Of a stretch of DNA of 35,470 nucleotides, positions 1 to 8,593 are shown in pieces. This DNA comes from an uncultured Comamonas sp. (GTDB lineage: Bacteria; Pseudomonadota; Gammaproteobacteria; Burkholderiales; Burkholderiaceae_C): contig CABIIJ010000012.1 of NCBI GenBank assembly GCA_902175065.1, positions 1 through 35,470 of the forward strand, in the 5' to 3' direction. How positions within the stretch are numbered: the stretch's first letter is position 1; every line of letters begins with the position of its first letter. Position numbers and translations under genes: made by a program. The notes under the pieces are model-generated. The model made no database searches and was not told where the DNA came from. It worked only from the letters and a program-made list of their open reading frames with translations.

Positions 1-1
1 C

Positions 2-1066
2 GGCGTGCGTGATGTGCGTGACTACCGTATGTACCAGGACGGGGCCGAGGTCATTACCGGCGGCAGCGCCTTCAACATCAAGGCCAAGTCTTTGCGCATG
101 GGCAACTTCACCCGGGAAGAAACCCAGGCACTGTGGCTGCAACACACCGAGGCCACCGGGCAGGTGTTTGATGCGGCCATCTTCCCCGCGCTGTGGCTGG
201 ATACCGAAGGCCAGCCCTGGCTGGTCAATGCCCTGGGCCATGAAGTGACTTGGGAGAACCGGGCCGCCCGCGACCGCAGCCGCCCGATCAGCCTGGCCGA
301 CTACAGCCAAGCGCGTGAGCGCCTGATCTACTCGCGGGCCACGCACCTGGACCAACTCAGCGACAAGCTGCGTGAGCCGCGCGTGCACAGTGTCTTGAGC
401 GCCATCATCGGCAGCAAGGACGAGCTGCGCCCTGGCGAAGTCAAACCCGACGACATGCAGTACGTCGCCGACCTGGGCCTGATTGCCGTGCGCCCCTCGA
501 TGCGCATCAGCAACCGCATCTACCAGGAGGTCATCCCGCGCGAACTGACCTGGGTGACGCAAAGCTACATCGCCAACCAGGAACAAAGCTGGTACGTCAC
601 GCCCGAGCACCGGCTCGATATGCCTAAGCTGCTCAAAGCCTTCCAGCAATTCTTTCGCGAACACAGCGACATCTGGAGCGAAGGCTTCAGCTACAAGGAA
701 GCGGCCCCGCAGCTCATCATGCAGGCCTTCTTGCAGCGCATCATCAATGGCGGCGGGCGCATCAACCGCGAATACGGGCTGGGGCGCAAGCGCACGGACT
801 TGTTCATCGAATGGCCGACCGACCCCGAGCAAGGCATGTACGGCCCGCTACAACGCATCGTGATCGAGCTGAAAATCCAGCGTGGCAGCCTGGAGCCGGT
901 GCTGGCGGTGGGGCTGGAGCAGACGGCGGACTACACCCGGCAGGTGGGGGCGGACGAGGCGCACCTGATCGTGTTCAACCGCAACCCGGATGTGCCGTGG
1001 GACGACAAGATCTGGCAGCGCCAGGAGCACTTCGGCAGCCTGCCGATTGGGGTCTGGGGGGCTTGA
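2..1066 (+). CDS. ATPase-linked PD-(D/E)XK nuclease-like protein, 5' end missing
   Basis: The reading frame is open from the first bases of the window, so the gene starts upstream; the first GTG (position 5) is unlikely to be the real start. The visible 350 or so residues look like the C-terminal part of a family with an N-terminal AAA ATPase domain. They begin with an RDVRDYR segment and a GQPWLVNAL segment typical of the ATPase lid region. Counting from the GTG, a PD-(D/E)XK-like core follows: Asp265 in RTDLFIE and Glu288-x-Lys290 in IVIELKI, then a predicted helix with GLEQTADY and a strand LIVFNR. Family membership is recalled and function is uncertain; such proteins are often annotated only as ATP-binding proteins, and a defence or DNA-processing role is possible. 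It converges on gltL across an inverted repeat (1086-1177). Confidence 0.6.
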   Translation, partial: GVRDVRDYRMYQDGAEVITGGSAFNIKAKSLRMGNFTREETQALWLQHTEATGQVFDAAIFPALWLDTEGQPWLVNALGHEVTWENRAARDRSRPISLADYSQARERLIYSRATHLDQLSDKLREPRVHSVLSAIIGSKDELRPGEVKPDDMQYVADLGLIAVRPSMRISNRIYQEVIPRELTWVTQSYIANQEQSWYVTPEHRLDMPKLLKAFQQFFREHSDIWSEGFSYKEAAPQLIMQAFLQRIINGGGRINREYGLGRKRTDLFIEWPTDPEQGMYGPLQRIVIELKIQRGSLEPVLAVGLEQTADYTRQVGADEAHLIVFNRNPDVPWDDKIWQRQEHFGSLPIGVWGA

Positions 1067-1085
1067 CGCTCTGGTTCTAATTATC

Positions 1086-1177
1086 AAAAAAAGAGCTGCT
1101 ACCGCTTGGTATTTATGAATTTCAGAGATAAAACACCTTGAAATTCAATGAATACGTGCGGTAGAAGCTCTCTTTTT
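1086..1177. repeat. Dispersed palindromic repeat, copy 1
   Basis: A long imperfect palindrome. The outer arms GAGCTGCTACCGC (1093-1105) and GCGGTAGAAGCTC (1158-1170) pair with one mismatch, and an inner stem GAATTTCA / TGAAATTC flanks an AT-rich loop. An A-run on the left and a T-run on the right make it resemble a bidirectional rho-independent terminator between two convergent genes. Five related copies occur at 8594, 12195, 21073, 24951 and 32553. Confidence 0.75.
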
Positions 1178-1197
1178 CAGGTTGTGCGCCGCGCAGA

Positions 1198-1935
1198 TCA
1201 GTGCTGCAGAATCTTGCTCAAAAATTCCTTGGTGCGTGGCTGGCGGCCCTCGGGGTTGCCGAAGAACTCGTCCTTGGAGCAGTCCTCCAGCATCTTGCCG
1301 CCCACGTCCATGAAGATGACGCGGCTGGCGACTTTCTTGGCAAAGCCCATTTCGTGGGTGACGCACATCATGGTCATGCCCTCGTGGGCCAGGCTGACCA
1401 TCACGTCCAGCACCTCGCCGACCATTTCAGGGTCGAGTGCCGAGGTCGGTTCGTCGAACAGCATGACGATGGGATCCATCGACAGCGCCCGGGCAATGGC
1501 CACGCGCTGCTGCTGGCCGCCGGAGAGCTGGCCGGGGAACTTGTCCTTGTGCGCCAGCAGGCCGACACGCTCCAGGTATTTCAGGCCGTGGGCCTTGGCA
1601 TCGGAGGGGTTGCGGCCCAGCACCTTCATCTGGGCGATGGTCAGGTTCTCCGTCACCGTCAGGTGCGGGAACAGCTCGAAGTGCTGGAACACCATGCCGA
1701 CCTGGCTGCGCAGTTTGGGCAGGTTGGTCTTGGGGTCGTGCACGCCCACGCCATTGACCCAGATTTCGCCTTGCTGGATGGGTTCCAGGGCGTTGATGGT
1801 CTTGATGAGCGTGGACTTGCCGGAGCCGGATGGCCCGCAGACCACGACCACTTCGCCTTTTTCGATGTTGGTCGAGCACTCGTTCAGCACCTGAAAGCTG
1901 CCGTACCACTTGGAGACGTTTTTCATTTCAATCAT
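1198..1935 (-). CDS. gltL: Glutamate/aspartate ABC transporter ATP-binding protein
   Basis: Cytoplasmic ATPase subunit of a polar amino acid ABC importer, 245 residues, the usual length for GltL/GlnQ. Visible motifs are Walker [10 protein letters not shown] (about residues 34-42), the signature LSGGQQQR, Walker B VMLFDEP and the switch histidine in CVTHE. It is the last gene of the minus-strand cluster gltI-gltJ-gltK-gltL, 46 bp after gltK. The name rests on the operon and on the strong GltI similarity of the binding protein; taken alone the ATPase could equally be called GlnQ-like. The start ATG (complement of 1933-1935) gives [12 protein letters not shown], a normal N-terminus. Transcription probably ends in the palindrome at 1086-1177. 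Confidence 0.93.
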   Translation of the reverse strand: MIEMKNVSKWYGSFQVLNECSTNIEKGEVVVVCGPSGSGKSTLIKTINALEPIQQGEIWVNGVGVHDPKTNLPKLRSQVGMVFQHFELFPHLTVTENLTIAQMKVLGRNPSDAKAHGLKYLERVGLLAHKDKFPGQLSGGQQQRVAIARALSMDPIVMLFDEPTSALDPEMVGEVLDVMVSLAHEGMTMMCVTHEMGFAKKVASRVIFMDVGGKMLEDCSKDEFFGNPEGRQPRTKEFLSKILQH

Positions 1936-1981
1936 GGGAATTCCTTTTGCGTCTTTTGCGTCGGGGACTTTGAACAGGTTC

Positions 1982-2653
1982 TTAGCGGATGATGGCGATC
2001 TTCTGGTGGATGCGTTTGACGATCCACGACAGGCCGTAGCACATCACGAAGTACAGCACGGCGGCGGCCAGATAGGCCTCGACCGGGCGGCCATAGTTCT
2101 TGCCCGCGACTTCAAAGCCCTTGAGCATGTCGTAAGCGCCGATGGCGTAGACCAGCGAGGTGTCCTGGAACAGGATGATGGTCTGCGTCAGCAGCACCGG
2201 CAGCATGTTGCGGAAGGCTTGCGGCAGCACCACCAGGCGCATGTTCTGCCCGTAGCTCATGCCCAGCGCCTGCCCGGCGAACACTTGTCCGCGCGGGATG
2301 GACTGGATGCCGGCCCGCATGATCTCGGAGAAGTACGCCGCCTCGAACGCGGTGAAGGTGATGATGGCCGAGATTTCCGCCCCGATCGGGCGGCCGATCA
2401 GCAGCGGCACCAGCAGGAAGAACCACAGGATCACCATCACCAGCGGGATGGAGCGCATCCCGTTGACGTAGATGGTGGCGGGCATGTCCAGCCACTTCTT
2501 GCCGGACAGGCGCATCATCGCCAGCAGAGTGCCGAAAAATACGCCGCCGACGGTGGCGATGACAGTCAGCATCAGGCTGAAGCCCAGCCCCTTGAGGACG
2601 AAGTTGGCAATCAGGTCCCAGCTGTAAAACGACCAATCCAGAGAAAAATTCAT
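1982..2653 (-). CDS. gltK: Glutamate/aspartate ABC transporter permease
   Basis: Inner-membrane permease of the HisM/GltK type, 223 residues, with about five hydrophobic segments. The EAA loop region reads [24 protein letters not shown], the site that docks on the ATPase; it contains the conserved RAGIxSIPxGQ core of amino acid permeases. It lies directly after gltJ with only 2 bp between the gltJ stop and its start, so the two permeases are probably translationally coupled and form a GltJ-GltK heterodimer. Which permease is J and which is K is assigned by order after gltI, matching the E. coli arrangement. Confidence 0.92.
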   Translation of the reverse strand: MNFSLDWSFYSWDLIANFVLKGLGFSLMLTVIATVGGVFFGTLLAMMRLSGKKWLDMPATIYVNGMRSIPLVMVILWFFLLVPLLIGRPIGAEISAIITFTAFEAAYFSEIMRAGIQSIPRGQVFAGQALGMSYGQNMRLVVLPQAFRNMLPVLLTQTIILFQDTSLVYAIGAYDMLKGFEVAGKNYGRPVEAYLAAAVLYFVMCYGLSWIVKRIHQKIAIIR

Positions 2654-2655
2654 GC

Positions 2656-3411
2656 TTAGTGCCCCCCTGCTGCGCTGGGTGCGGACAGGCCGGGCACGCG
2701 CGAGCGCTTTTCAATCCAGGCCATGATGCGGTTGATGGCGAAGGCCGAGATGATGTACAGGCCGGTCACGGCCAGGTACATCTCGACCCCGCGCCCGGTT
2801 TCCTCCTGCGCCTGCATGGCGAACATGGTCAGCTCGGCCACCGAAACGGCGAAGGCCACGGAGGAGTTCTTGAAGATGTTCATCGTCTCGCTGGTCAGCG
2901 GCGGAATGATGATGCGCAGCGCATTGGGCAGCAGCACGTAGCGGTACACCTGCCACGTGGTGAAGCCCATCGCCATCGCCGCGTGGCGCTGGCCCCGGGG
3001 CAGTGCCTGGATGCCCGAGCGCACCTGCTCGGCAATCCGCGCCGAGGTGAAAAAGCCCAGCGCCAGCACCACCAGGATGAAGCCGGAGACGGACTTGAGC
3101 GCGGGGAAAATCGCCGGGATCACGTGGTACCACAGGAAAATCTGTACCAGCAAGGGAATGTTGCGGAAAAATTCCACCCAGCCGTTGCCAAAGCGCACGG
3201 CCCATTTGCTGTCCGGCAGGGTGCGCAGCACGCCTACCACCATGCCGCTGGCCAGGGCCAGCAGCAGCGCCAAAAGAGAGACGGATACCGTCCAGCCCCA
3301 GGCCGAGAGTATCCAGTCCAGATAGGTGATGTCACCGTTCTTGCCAAAGCAGCCGGCTACGGCGGTGCGGTCGAGGGTGTCTTCACAAAATACTTGCCAG
3401 TCCCATGCCAT
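2656..3411 (-). CDS. gltJ: Glutamate/aspartate ABC transporter permease
   Basis: First permease of the importer, 251 residues. It has the GltJ-type N-terminal periplasmic segment (MAWDWQVFCED, then GDITYLDWILSAWGWTVSVS) before the first clear membrane helix, and an EAA loop with RSGIQALPRGQRHAAMAMG. The start ATG (complement of 3409-3411) is preceded on the minus strand by AAGGAGTGCCCA, a good Shine-Dalgarno at normal spacing. A hairpin with a T-run lies between gltI and this gene (3450-3487) and probably lowers expression of the membrane and ATPase genes relative to the binding protein. Confidence 0.92.
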   Translation of the reverse strand: MAWDWQVFCEDTLDRTAVAGCFGKNGDITYLDWILSAWGWTVSVSLLALLLALASGMVVGVLRTLPDSKWAVRFGNGWVEFFRNIPLLVQIFLWYHVIPAIFPALKSVSGFILVVLALGFFTSARIAEQVRSGIQALPRGQRHAAMAMGFTTWQVYRYVLLPNALRIIIPPLTSETMNIFKNSSVAFAVSVAELTMFAMQAQEETGRGVEMYLAVTGLYIISAFAINRIMAWIEKRSRVPGLSAPSAAGGH

Positions 3412-3449
3412 TGGGCACTCCTTCCATCCAACGGGTCACTCACATCAAC

Positions 3450-3487
3450 AAAAAACGCCCCGCCCGCAGCAGGGCAGGCAGGGGCGT
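3450..3487 (-). terminator. Intercistronic hairpin between gltI and gltJ
   Basis: Read on the minus strand, ACGCCCC pairs with GGGGCGT (complement of 3481-3487 and 3455-3461), with an inner GCCC/GGGC stem, followed by a run of about six T. This is the shape of a rho-independent terminator but it lies inside the operon 18 nt after the gltI stop. Partial termination or 3'-end protection of the gltI message is the likely role, as binding proteins are usually made in excess over permeases. Confidence 0.7.
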
Positions 3488-3505
3488 GTGTCGAACGACC
3501 GGGCT

Positions 3506-4405
3506 TTACTTGTTGTAGTCTTCTTTGGGCTTGTTGTTGGGGTTGTCCCAGGCGTCCTTGGTGGCAGCCGACAGGGCCAGGCCCACGGGCACGTTGGCCG
3601 GCGGGATGGGCTGGATGAACCACTTGTCCCACAGCTTGGCCAGGGTGCCGTCCTTGGCCTGGCGGGCGATGGAGTCATTGACCGCCTTCAGGAAGGCCGG
3701 GTCGTTCTTGCGCACCATGCAGGCGATGGGCTCGGTGGACAGGGGTTCGCCCACCAGGATGAAGTCCTTGGCGTTCTTGGATTTCGAGATGTTGCCGGCC
3801 AGGATGGAGCCGTCCATCACGAAGGCATCGGCGCGGCCCGTCTCCAGCAGCAGGAAGCTGTCGGCGTGATCCTTGCCCAGGATGTTCTTGAAGTCGATGT
3901 TGCTGCCGCGCTTGCTTTGGCGCAGCAGTTGCACCGAGGTGGTGCCGGTGGTGGTGGCCACGGTCTTGCCGTTCAGGTCGTCCACGTCCTTGATGCCGGA
4001 ATCCTTGCGCACGGCGATGCGCACCTGCTCCACATAGGTGGTGTTGGCGAAGTCCACTTCCTTCTGGCGGTTCAGGTCGTTGGTGGTGGAGCCGCATTCC
4101 AGATCCACGGTGCCGTTGGTCACCAGGGGGATACGGTTTTGCGAGGTCACGGGCTGGTACTTGATGTTCAGCTTGGCCAGGCCCAGGTCTTTTTGCAGGT
4201 CGTGGGCGATGTTCTCGGCCATTTCGGTGTGGAAACCGACGAACTTGCCGTCGCCCAGGGTGTAGCCCAGGGCGCCCGACGATTCACGCACGCCCAGGGT
4301 GATGGCACCGGAGGACTTCACCTTGGCCAGAGTGTCGCCCGCCTGGGCCATGGCGCTGGAGGCGGCCAAAGCGGTAACGGCCAGTGCTAGCAAATGTTTT
4401 TTCAT
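3506..4405 (-). CDS. gltI: Glutamate/aspartate periplasmic binding protein
   Basis: Periplasmic solute-binding protein of the GltIJKL importer, 299 residues. The signal peptide MKKHLLALAVTALAASSAMA ends in an Ala-X-Ala cleavage site near residue 20. The mature part carries stretches I recognise from E. coli GltI: ITSQNRIPL-like TSQNRIPLV, DLECGSTTND, a GTTS loop, and KDHADSFLLLETGRADAF, with C-terminal LWDKWFIQPIPP. It is first in the operon. A Shine-Dalgarno AAGGAG lies 11-12 nt before the ATG on the minus strand. The 146-bp gap upstream (4406-4551) must hold the operon promoter, but I could not pick a convincing -35/-10 pair. Confidence 0.93.
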   Translation of the reverse strand: MKKHLLALAVTALAASSAMAQAGDTLAKVKSSGAITLGVRESSGALGYTLGDGKFVGFHTEMAENIAHDLQKDLGLAKLNIKYQPVTSQNRIPLVTNGTVDLECGSTTNDLNRQKEVDFANTTYVEQVRIAVRKDSGIKDVDDLNGKTVATTTGTTSVQLLRQSKRGSNIDFKNILGKDHADSFLLLETGRADAFVMDGSILAGNISKSKNAKDFILVGEPLSTEPIACMVRKNDPAFLKAVNDSIARQAKDGTLAKLWDKWFIQPIPPANVPVGLALSAATKDAWDNPNNKPKEDYNK

Positions 4406-4551
4406 AGAGGGGTGCTCCTTGCTGGTTGAACAGCGTCAGTCTGGGGGAAAGTCGTCTCGTAAACGAACAGGCGGCTCATCGTAAAGGACGCTGACAAATA
4501 GGTAATTGGTTGTTTCCCCCGGAAAAACCCTTGGTTTTGCAATTTTTTTGC

Positions 4552-5496
4552 TTAACCGGCCAAGGGCAAGCCCGCAGCCTGCTCCTGCAGGAAGTGCCAC
4601 AAGGCATGGACGGCCCGGCTTTCCTTGTTGTTGGGGTTGGGCTTTTCGCGGTAGGCCAGCAGGTTCATCGGCAGGGAAAACTGCGGCCCCTGGGCCAGCG
4701 CGGCGCTGACCAGATGGCCGCTTTGCAGGTCGTCACGCACGGCGCTGAAGGGCAGGAAGGCCACGCCCAGCCCCTCCAGCGCCATGGCCTTGAGGCCCTC
4801 GGCCATGTCCGTTTCGTAGGCGCGTTCCAGGTGTACGGGAACGCCGGCTTCCTTCAGGATCAGCTCGGTCAGGCGGCCCAGGTAGGCGCCCGGCCCGTAG
4901 GCCAGGAAGGGCAGGGGCCGCTCGTTGCTGCCGGGCAGGGGAAACAGCGGCTGGCCCAGGTTGTCCGGCTTGCAATAGGGGGCGAGCAGCTCCTGGCCGA
5001 GATTGACCATTTCATAGCGCGATGCGTCCAGCTCCAGCGGCTGCGAGCTGTGGTGGTAGACGATGAGCAGGTCGCAGCCGCCTTCGACCAGCCGCAGTAC
5101 CGCATCGTGCACGTTCAGCGCGATCAGCCGGCTTTTGAACGGCCCGAAGCTGGCTTGCACCTGCGCCACCCAGCGCGGGAAGAAGGTGAAGGCCAGCGTG
5201 TGCGGCACGGCGAAGCCGACCATGCTGGCGTCCGAACTGGCGTGCGCCCGCAGCATGGAGCGGGTGCTTTGCAGCGCTTGCAGGATCTCCAGCGCCTGGT
5301 CGTACATGGTTTTGCCCGCCGGCGTCAGGCGCGTGGGGTAGGAGCTGCGGTCGACCAGATCGGCCCCGGCCCAGGCTTCCAGTGCCTGGATGCGGCGCGA
5401 GAAGGCCGGTTGCGTGACGTGGCGCAGCTGGGCGGAGCGGCTGAAGCTGCGCGTCTCGGCCAGGCTGACAAAATCTTCGAGCCATTTGGTTTCCAT
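4552..5496 (-). CDS. LysR-family transcription regulator, HypT (YjiE)-like
   Basis: DNA-binding regulator of 314 residues when started at METKWLEDF (ATG, complement of 5494-5496); an upstream in-frame extension exists but is low-complexity and crosses the divergent promoter region. The N-terminal winged helix (residues 1-60) has the LysR pattern, including RSFSRSAQLRHVTQPAFSRR. The opening ETKWL.DF and QPAFSRRIQALE are close to E. coli HypT/YjiE, a hypochlorite-responsive regulator, so it is placed in that subgroup with moderate confidence; many HypT-like proteins regulate other things. The co-inducer domain fills residues 90-300. It is divergent from a TRAP transporter, which is its likeliest target, and two T-N11-A boxes lie between them. 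Confidence 0.85.
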   Translation of the reverse strand: METKWLEDFVSLAETRSFSRSAQLRHVTQPAFSRRIQALEAWAGADLVDRSSYPTRLTPAGKTMYDQALEILQALQSTRSMLRAHASSDASMVGFAVPHTLAFTFFPRWVAQVQASFGPFKSRLIALNVHDAVLRLVEGGCDLLIVYHHSSQPLELDASRYEMVNLGQELLAPYCKPDNLGQPLFPLPGSNERPLPFLAYGPGAYLGRLTELILKEAGVPVHLERAYETDMAEGLKAMALEGLGVAFLPFSAVRDDLQSGHLVSAALAQGPQFSLPMNLLAYREKPNPNNKESRAVHALWHFLQEQAAGLPLAG

Positions 5497-5538
5497 CGCG
5501 TGATTATGGCGCTGCCTTCGTGTTTGGCGGGCGCTGGC

Positions 5539-5559
5539 CTTGCGGTTTGCAAGGGGCAA
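5539..5559. promoter_or_regulatory. Two overlapping LysR-type T-N11-A boxes
   Basis: CTTGC-GGTTT-GCAAG (5539-5553) is a perfect 5-bp inverted repeat that fits the LysR consensus T-N11-A. A second box, TTGC-AAGGG-GCAA (5547-5559), overlaps it and shares the GCAA/TTGC core. They lie in the 130-bp space between the LysR start (5496) and dctQ (5627), where an autoregulating LysR protein would bind. No measurement is available. Confidence 0.45.
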
Positions 5560-5626
5560 GTTCGCAATAATGCAGCGCAGCCTGCTGCTGCCCGGACGGG
5601 CCTTGTTCCATTGTTTTTCTGCCGTT

Positions 5627-6187
5627 ATGACCGATCCCCAGCCTTCCCCGCCCTCCGATGCGCCTGCCCCCTTGTCCGCCGCCAAAGCCCTGGCGGTGGA
5701 GGACTGGCTGGTGGTCATCCTCATGGCCCTGCTGGCCTTGATCACCTTCGCCAACGTGCTGGTGCGCTATTTCACCGATGCCTCCTTTGCCTGGACGGAG
5801 GAGATTTCCGTGTTCCTGATGATCGTGCTGGCCATGGTGGGCGGCAGCTCCGCCGTGGCCCGCGACCAGCACATTCGCATCGAGTTTTTCAGCGGCCAGG
5901 GCAGTGTGCAGCGCCGCCGCCGTCTGGCCCGCCTGGGGGCGCTGATGGTGGCGCTGCTGTTCACGGTGCTGGCCGTTCTGAGCGTGCGGTTGGTGTGGGA
6001 CGACTGGCGCTATGAGGAAACCTCCCCCGGCATCGGCGTGCCGCAGTGGTGGTACTCCATCTGGCTGCCGGTGTGCTCGATCGCGATTGCGCTGCGTGCC
6101 GTCGGCCTGTTTCTGCGCCAGGGCCGCCCCGGCGCGTTCGAGCCGGAAATCATCACCGATGCGGATGGCCAAGGGGGGCAGCCATGA
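5627..6187 (+). CDS. TRAP transporter small permease (DctQ family)
   Basis: Small membrane subunit of a TRAP importer, which uses an ion gradient and a periplasmic binding protein to take up carboxylates and related acids. It has 186 residues and four hydrophobic segments (about 26-45, 58-77, 103-123, 145-162). The family hallmark is seen in VRYFTDASFAWTEEISVFLMI, where WTEE follows the first helix, then QHIRIEFF. The start ATG at 5627 is chosen because the longer upstream extension is not hydrophobic or conserved-looking. The stop overlaps the next start as ATGA (6184-6187), so it is coupled to the large permease. Confidence 0.9.
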   Translation: MTDPQPSPPSDAPAPLSAAKALAVEDWLVVILMALLALITFANVLVRYFTDASFAWTEEISVFLMIVLAMVGGSSAVARDQHIRIEFFSGQGSVQRRRRLARLGALMVALLFTVLAVLSVRLVWDDWRYEETSPGIGVPQWWYSIWLPVCSIAIALRAVGLFLRQGRPGAFEPEIITDADGQGGQP

Positions 6188-7482
6188 TCGTCACCCTGCT
6201 GTTCGTCGCCTTCCTGGCCATGATGTTTGCCGGTGTGCCGATTGGCGCGGCGCTGGGGCTGGCGGGCGCGGCCTGCATCGCCCTGGCCAATGGCGACAGC
6301 CAGTGGTTCGGCCTGCTGGCCGTGCCGCAGAATTTTTATGCCGGGCTGGGCAAATACCCGCTGCTGGCGATTCCCATGTTCGTGCTGGTGGGGTCGATTT
6401 TCGACCGCTCCGGCGTGGCGGCGCGGCTGGTGAACTTTGCCGTGGCCATCGTCGGGCGCGGCCCGGGGATGCTGCCGCTGGTGGCGATTTGCGTGGCGAT
6501 GTTCATGGGCGGCATCTCCGGCTCCGGCCCGGCCACCGCCGCTGCCGTGGGCGGGGTGATGATTGCCGCCATGCACCGTGCGGGCTACCCGGCCGGGTTC
6601 TCGGCCAGCGTGGTGGCTGGCGCGGCGGCGACGGACATTTTGATTCCCCCATCGGTGGCCTTCATCGTGTATTCGGTGCTGGTGCCCGGCGCATCGGTGC
6701 CTGCGCTGTTCGCGGCCGGGATGTTTCCCGGCATCCTGGCCGGGGTGGCGCTGATCGTGCCTGCCGTGTGGCTGGCCCGCCGCCACGGCATGGGCAAGCT
6801 CGAAGCCAGCCTGCCGCGCCCGCCCTTCTGGCGCAGCCTGCGCGAGGCGGCCTGGGGGCTGGCTGCGCCGGTGCTGATCCTGGGCGGGATGCGCCTGGGC
6901 TGGTTCACGCCGACCGAGGCCGCCGTGGTGGCCGTGTTCTACGGCCTGTTCGTCGGCATGGTCGTCCACCGCACCATTGGCGTGCGCGACTTGTTTGAAA
7001 TCCTGCGCGAGGCGGGGGAGCTGTCGGCGGTCATTCTGATCGTGGTATCGCTGGCGGGCATCTTCGCCTTCTCGCTCTCCACCCTGGGGGTAATCGACCC
7101 GATCACCCAGGCCATCGTGAACTCGGGCCTGGGCGCCACCGGCATTCTGCTCTTGGTGCTGGTCATGCTGCTGGTGCTGGGCATGTTCCTGGACGGCATC
7201 TCCATCCTGCTGATTTTCGTGCCCCTGCTGTACCCGCTGATGGTGCATTACCAGTGGGACGTGGTGTGGTTCGGCGTGCTGGTGGTGCTGACCGTGGCCA
7301 TCGGCCAGTTCACCCCGCCGATGGCGGTGAACCTGATGGTGGCCAGCAAGATTGCCCAGGTGCGTATGGAAGCCACCACCCGCTGGGTGGTGTGGCTGGT
7401 GCTGGCCATGACCGTGGCCATGCTGATCGTGTTGCAGTGGCCGCAGATTGCGCTGTGGCTGCCCGCGCGGCTGGGGTACTAG
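6184..7482 (+). CDS. TRAP transporter large permease (DctM family)
   Basis: Large membrane subunit of the TRAP importer, 432 residues with about 12 hydrophobic segments, the usual DctM size. Visible features include the N-terminal GVPIGAALGLAGA, IPMFVLVGSIFDRSGVA, the GGISGSGPATAAAVGG loop and the later GMFLDGISILLIFVPLLYP with QFTPPMAVNL near the C-terminus; these Gly/Pro-rich loops form the transport core in this family. The start at 6184 overlaps the dctQ stop by four bases. The binding-protein gene follows after 55 bp, giving the order Q-M-P rather than the P-Q-M found in many dicarboxylate systems. Confidence 0.92.
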   Translation: MIVTLLFVAFLAMMFAGVPIGAALGLAGAACIALANGDSQWFGLLAVPQNFYAGLGKYPLLAIPMFVLVGSIFDRSGVAARLVNFAVAIVGRGPGMLPLVAICVAMFMGGISGSGPATAAAVGGVMIAAMHRAGYPAGFSASVVAGAAATDILIPPSVAFIVYSVLVPGASVPALFAAGMFPGILAGVALIVPAVWLARRHGMGKLEASLPRPPFWRSLREAAWGLAAPVLILGGMRLGWFTPTEAAVVAVFYGLFVGMVVHRTIGVRDLFEILREAGELSAVILIVVSLAGIFAFSLSTLGVIDPITQAIVNSGLGATGILLLVLVMLLVLGMFLDGISILLIFVPLLYPLMVHYQWDVVWFGVLVVLTVAIGQFTPPMAVNLMVASKIAQVRMEATTRWVVWLVLAMTVAMLIVLQWPQIALWLPARLGY

Positions 7483-7537
7483 AGCATCCTGTTCTTGACC
7501 CCGGCATTTTTTGACGACGAAAAAAGGAGACATCGTG

Positions 7538-8593
7538 ATGACCCTGCGTTTGCGTACCCTGCTGACGGCCACTGCTGCGGCCGCCACCCTGCTGGCCGTG
7601 GGCCTGCCTGCCACCCAGGCCCAGGCCCAGACGGCCAACAAATACAAGAGCGAATACCGCATGTCCCTGGTGCTGGGCACCGCCTTCCCCTGGGGGCAGG
7701 GCGGCCAGTTGTGGGCCGACAAGGTGCGCGAGCGCACCGACGGGCGCATCAACATCAAGCTCTACCCCGGCACCTCGCTGGTGCAGGGCGACCAGACGCG
7801 CGAGTTCAGCGCCATCCGCCAGGGCGTGATCGACATGGCCGTCGGCTCCACCATCAACTGGTCGCCGCAGGTGAAGGCGCTGAATCTGTTCTCGTTGCCC
7901 TTCCTGTTCCCGGACTATGCCGCCGTGGACGCCGTGGTGCAGGGCGACACCGGCAAGGAAATCTTCAAGGCGCTGGACAAGGCCGGCGTGCAGCCCCTGG
8001 CCTGGGGCGAGAACGGCTACCGCGAAATCAGCAATTCCAAGCACGCCATCACCCAGCCGGCGGACCTGAAAGGGCTGAAAGTGCGCGTCGTCGGCTCGCC
8101 GCTGTTCCTGGACACCTTCACCGCCCTGGGCGCCAACCCCACGCAGATGAGCTGGGCCGACGCCCAGCCCGCCATGGCCAGCAAGGCCGTGGACGGCCAG
8201 GAAAACCCGCTGGCTGTGTACCAGGCCGCCAAGCTGCAATCGGTCGGCCAGAACCACATCACCCTGTGGGGCTACATGAATGACCCGCTGATCTTCGTCG
8301 TGAACAAGGAAGTGTGGGCCAGCTGGACGCCCGAAGACCGCGAAATCGTCCGTCAGGCCGCCATCGACGCGGGCCGGGAGGAAATCGCCATTGCCCGCAA
8401 AGGGCTGGTGGAGGAAGGCAAGCCGCTGGTCAAGGATCTGCAAGCCCTGGGCGTGACCGTCACCGACCTGGACGCCGCGCAGCGCAAGGCTTTTGCCGAT
8501 GCCACCCGCAGCGTCTACACCAAGTGGAAGCCGCAGATCGGCACCCCTCTGGTGGACATGGCCGAAAAGGCCATCGCCGCCCGTAAGCAGTAA
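7538..8593 (+). CDS. TRAP transporter solute-binding protein (DctP family)
   Basis: Periplasmic binding subunit of the TRAP system, 351 residues. A signal peptide covers about residues 1-31, ending QAQAQ. ATG 7538 is preferred over TTG 7511 and GTG 7535 because AGGAGA (7525-7530) is 7 nt before it. The mature protein shows the DctP pattern: GTAFPWGQGGQLWADKVRE, KLYPGTSLVQGDQTREF, then LKGLKVRVVGSPLF, with the conserved arginine that binds a substrate carboxylate, and DGQENPLA. The substrate is not readable from sequence; a carboxylate or sulfonate is likely from the family. Confidence 0.9.
   Translation: MTLRLRTLLTATAAAATLLAVGLPATQAQAQTANKYKSEYRMSLVLGTAFPWGQGGQLWADKVRERTDGRINIKLYPGTSLVQGDQTREFSAIRQGVIDMAVGSTINWSPQVKALNLFSLPFLFPDYAAVDAVVQGDTGKEIFKALDKAGVQPLAWGENGYREISNSKHAITQPADLKGLKVRVVGSPLFLDTFTALGANPTQMSWADAQPAMASKAVDGQENPLAVYQAAKLQSVGQNHITLWGYMNDPLIFVVNKEVWASWTPEDREIVRQAAIDAGREEIAIARKGLVEEGKPLVKDLQALGVTVTDLDAAQRKAFADATRSVYTKWKPQIGTPLVDMAEKAIAARKQ

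Noticed and set aside
4406-4551. Strong promoter for gltI
   Set aside because: Several TTG and AT-rich fragments occur, but none forms a convincing -35/-10 pair at proper spacing.
6010-7758. 582-codon open frame on the minus strand across dctM
   Set aside because: Antisense to a clear TRAP permease; composition is His/Gln/Arg-rich shadow sequence typical of high-GC DNA.
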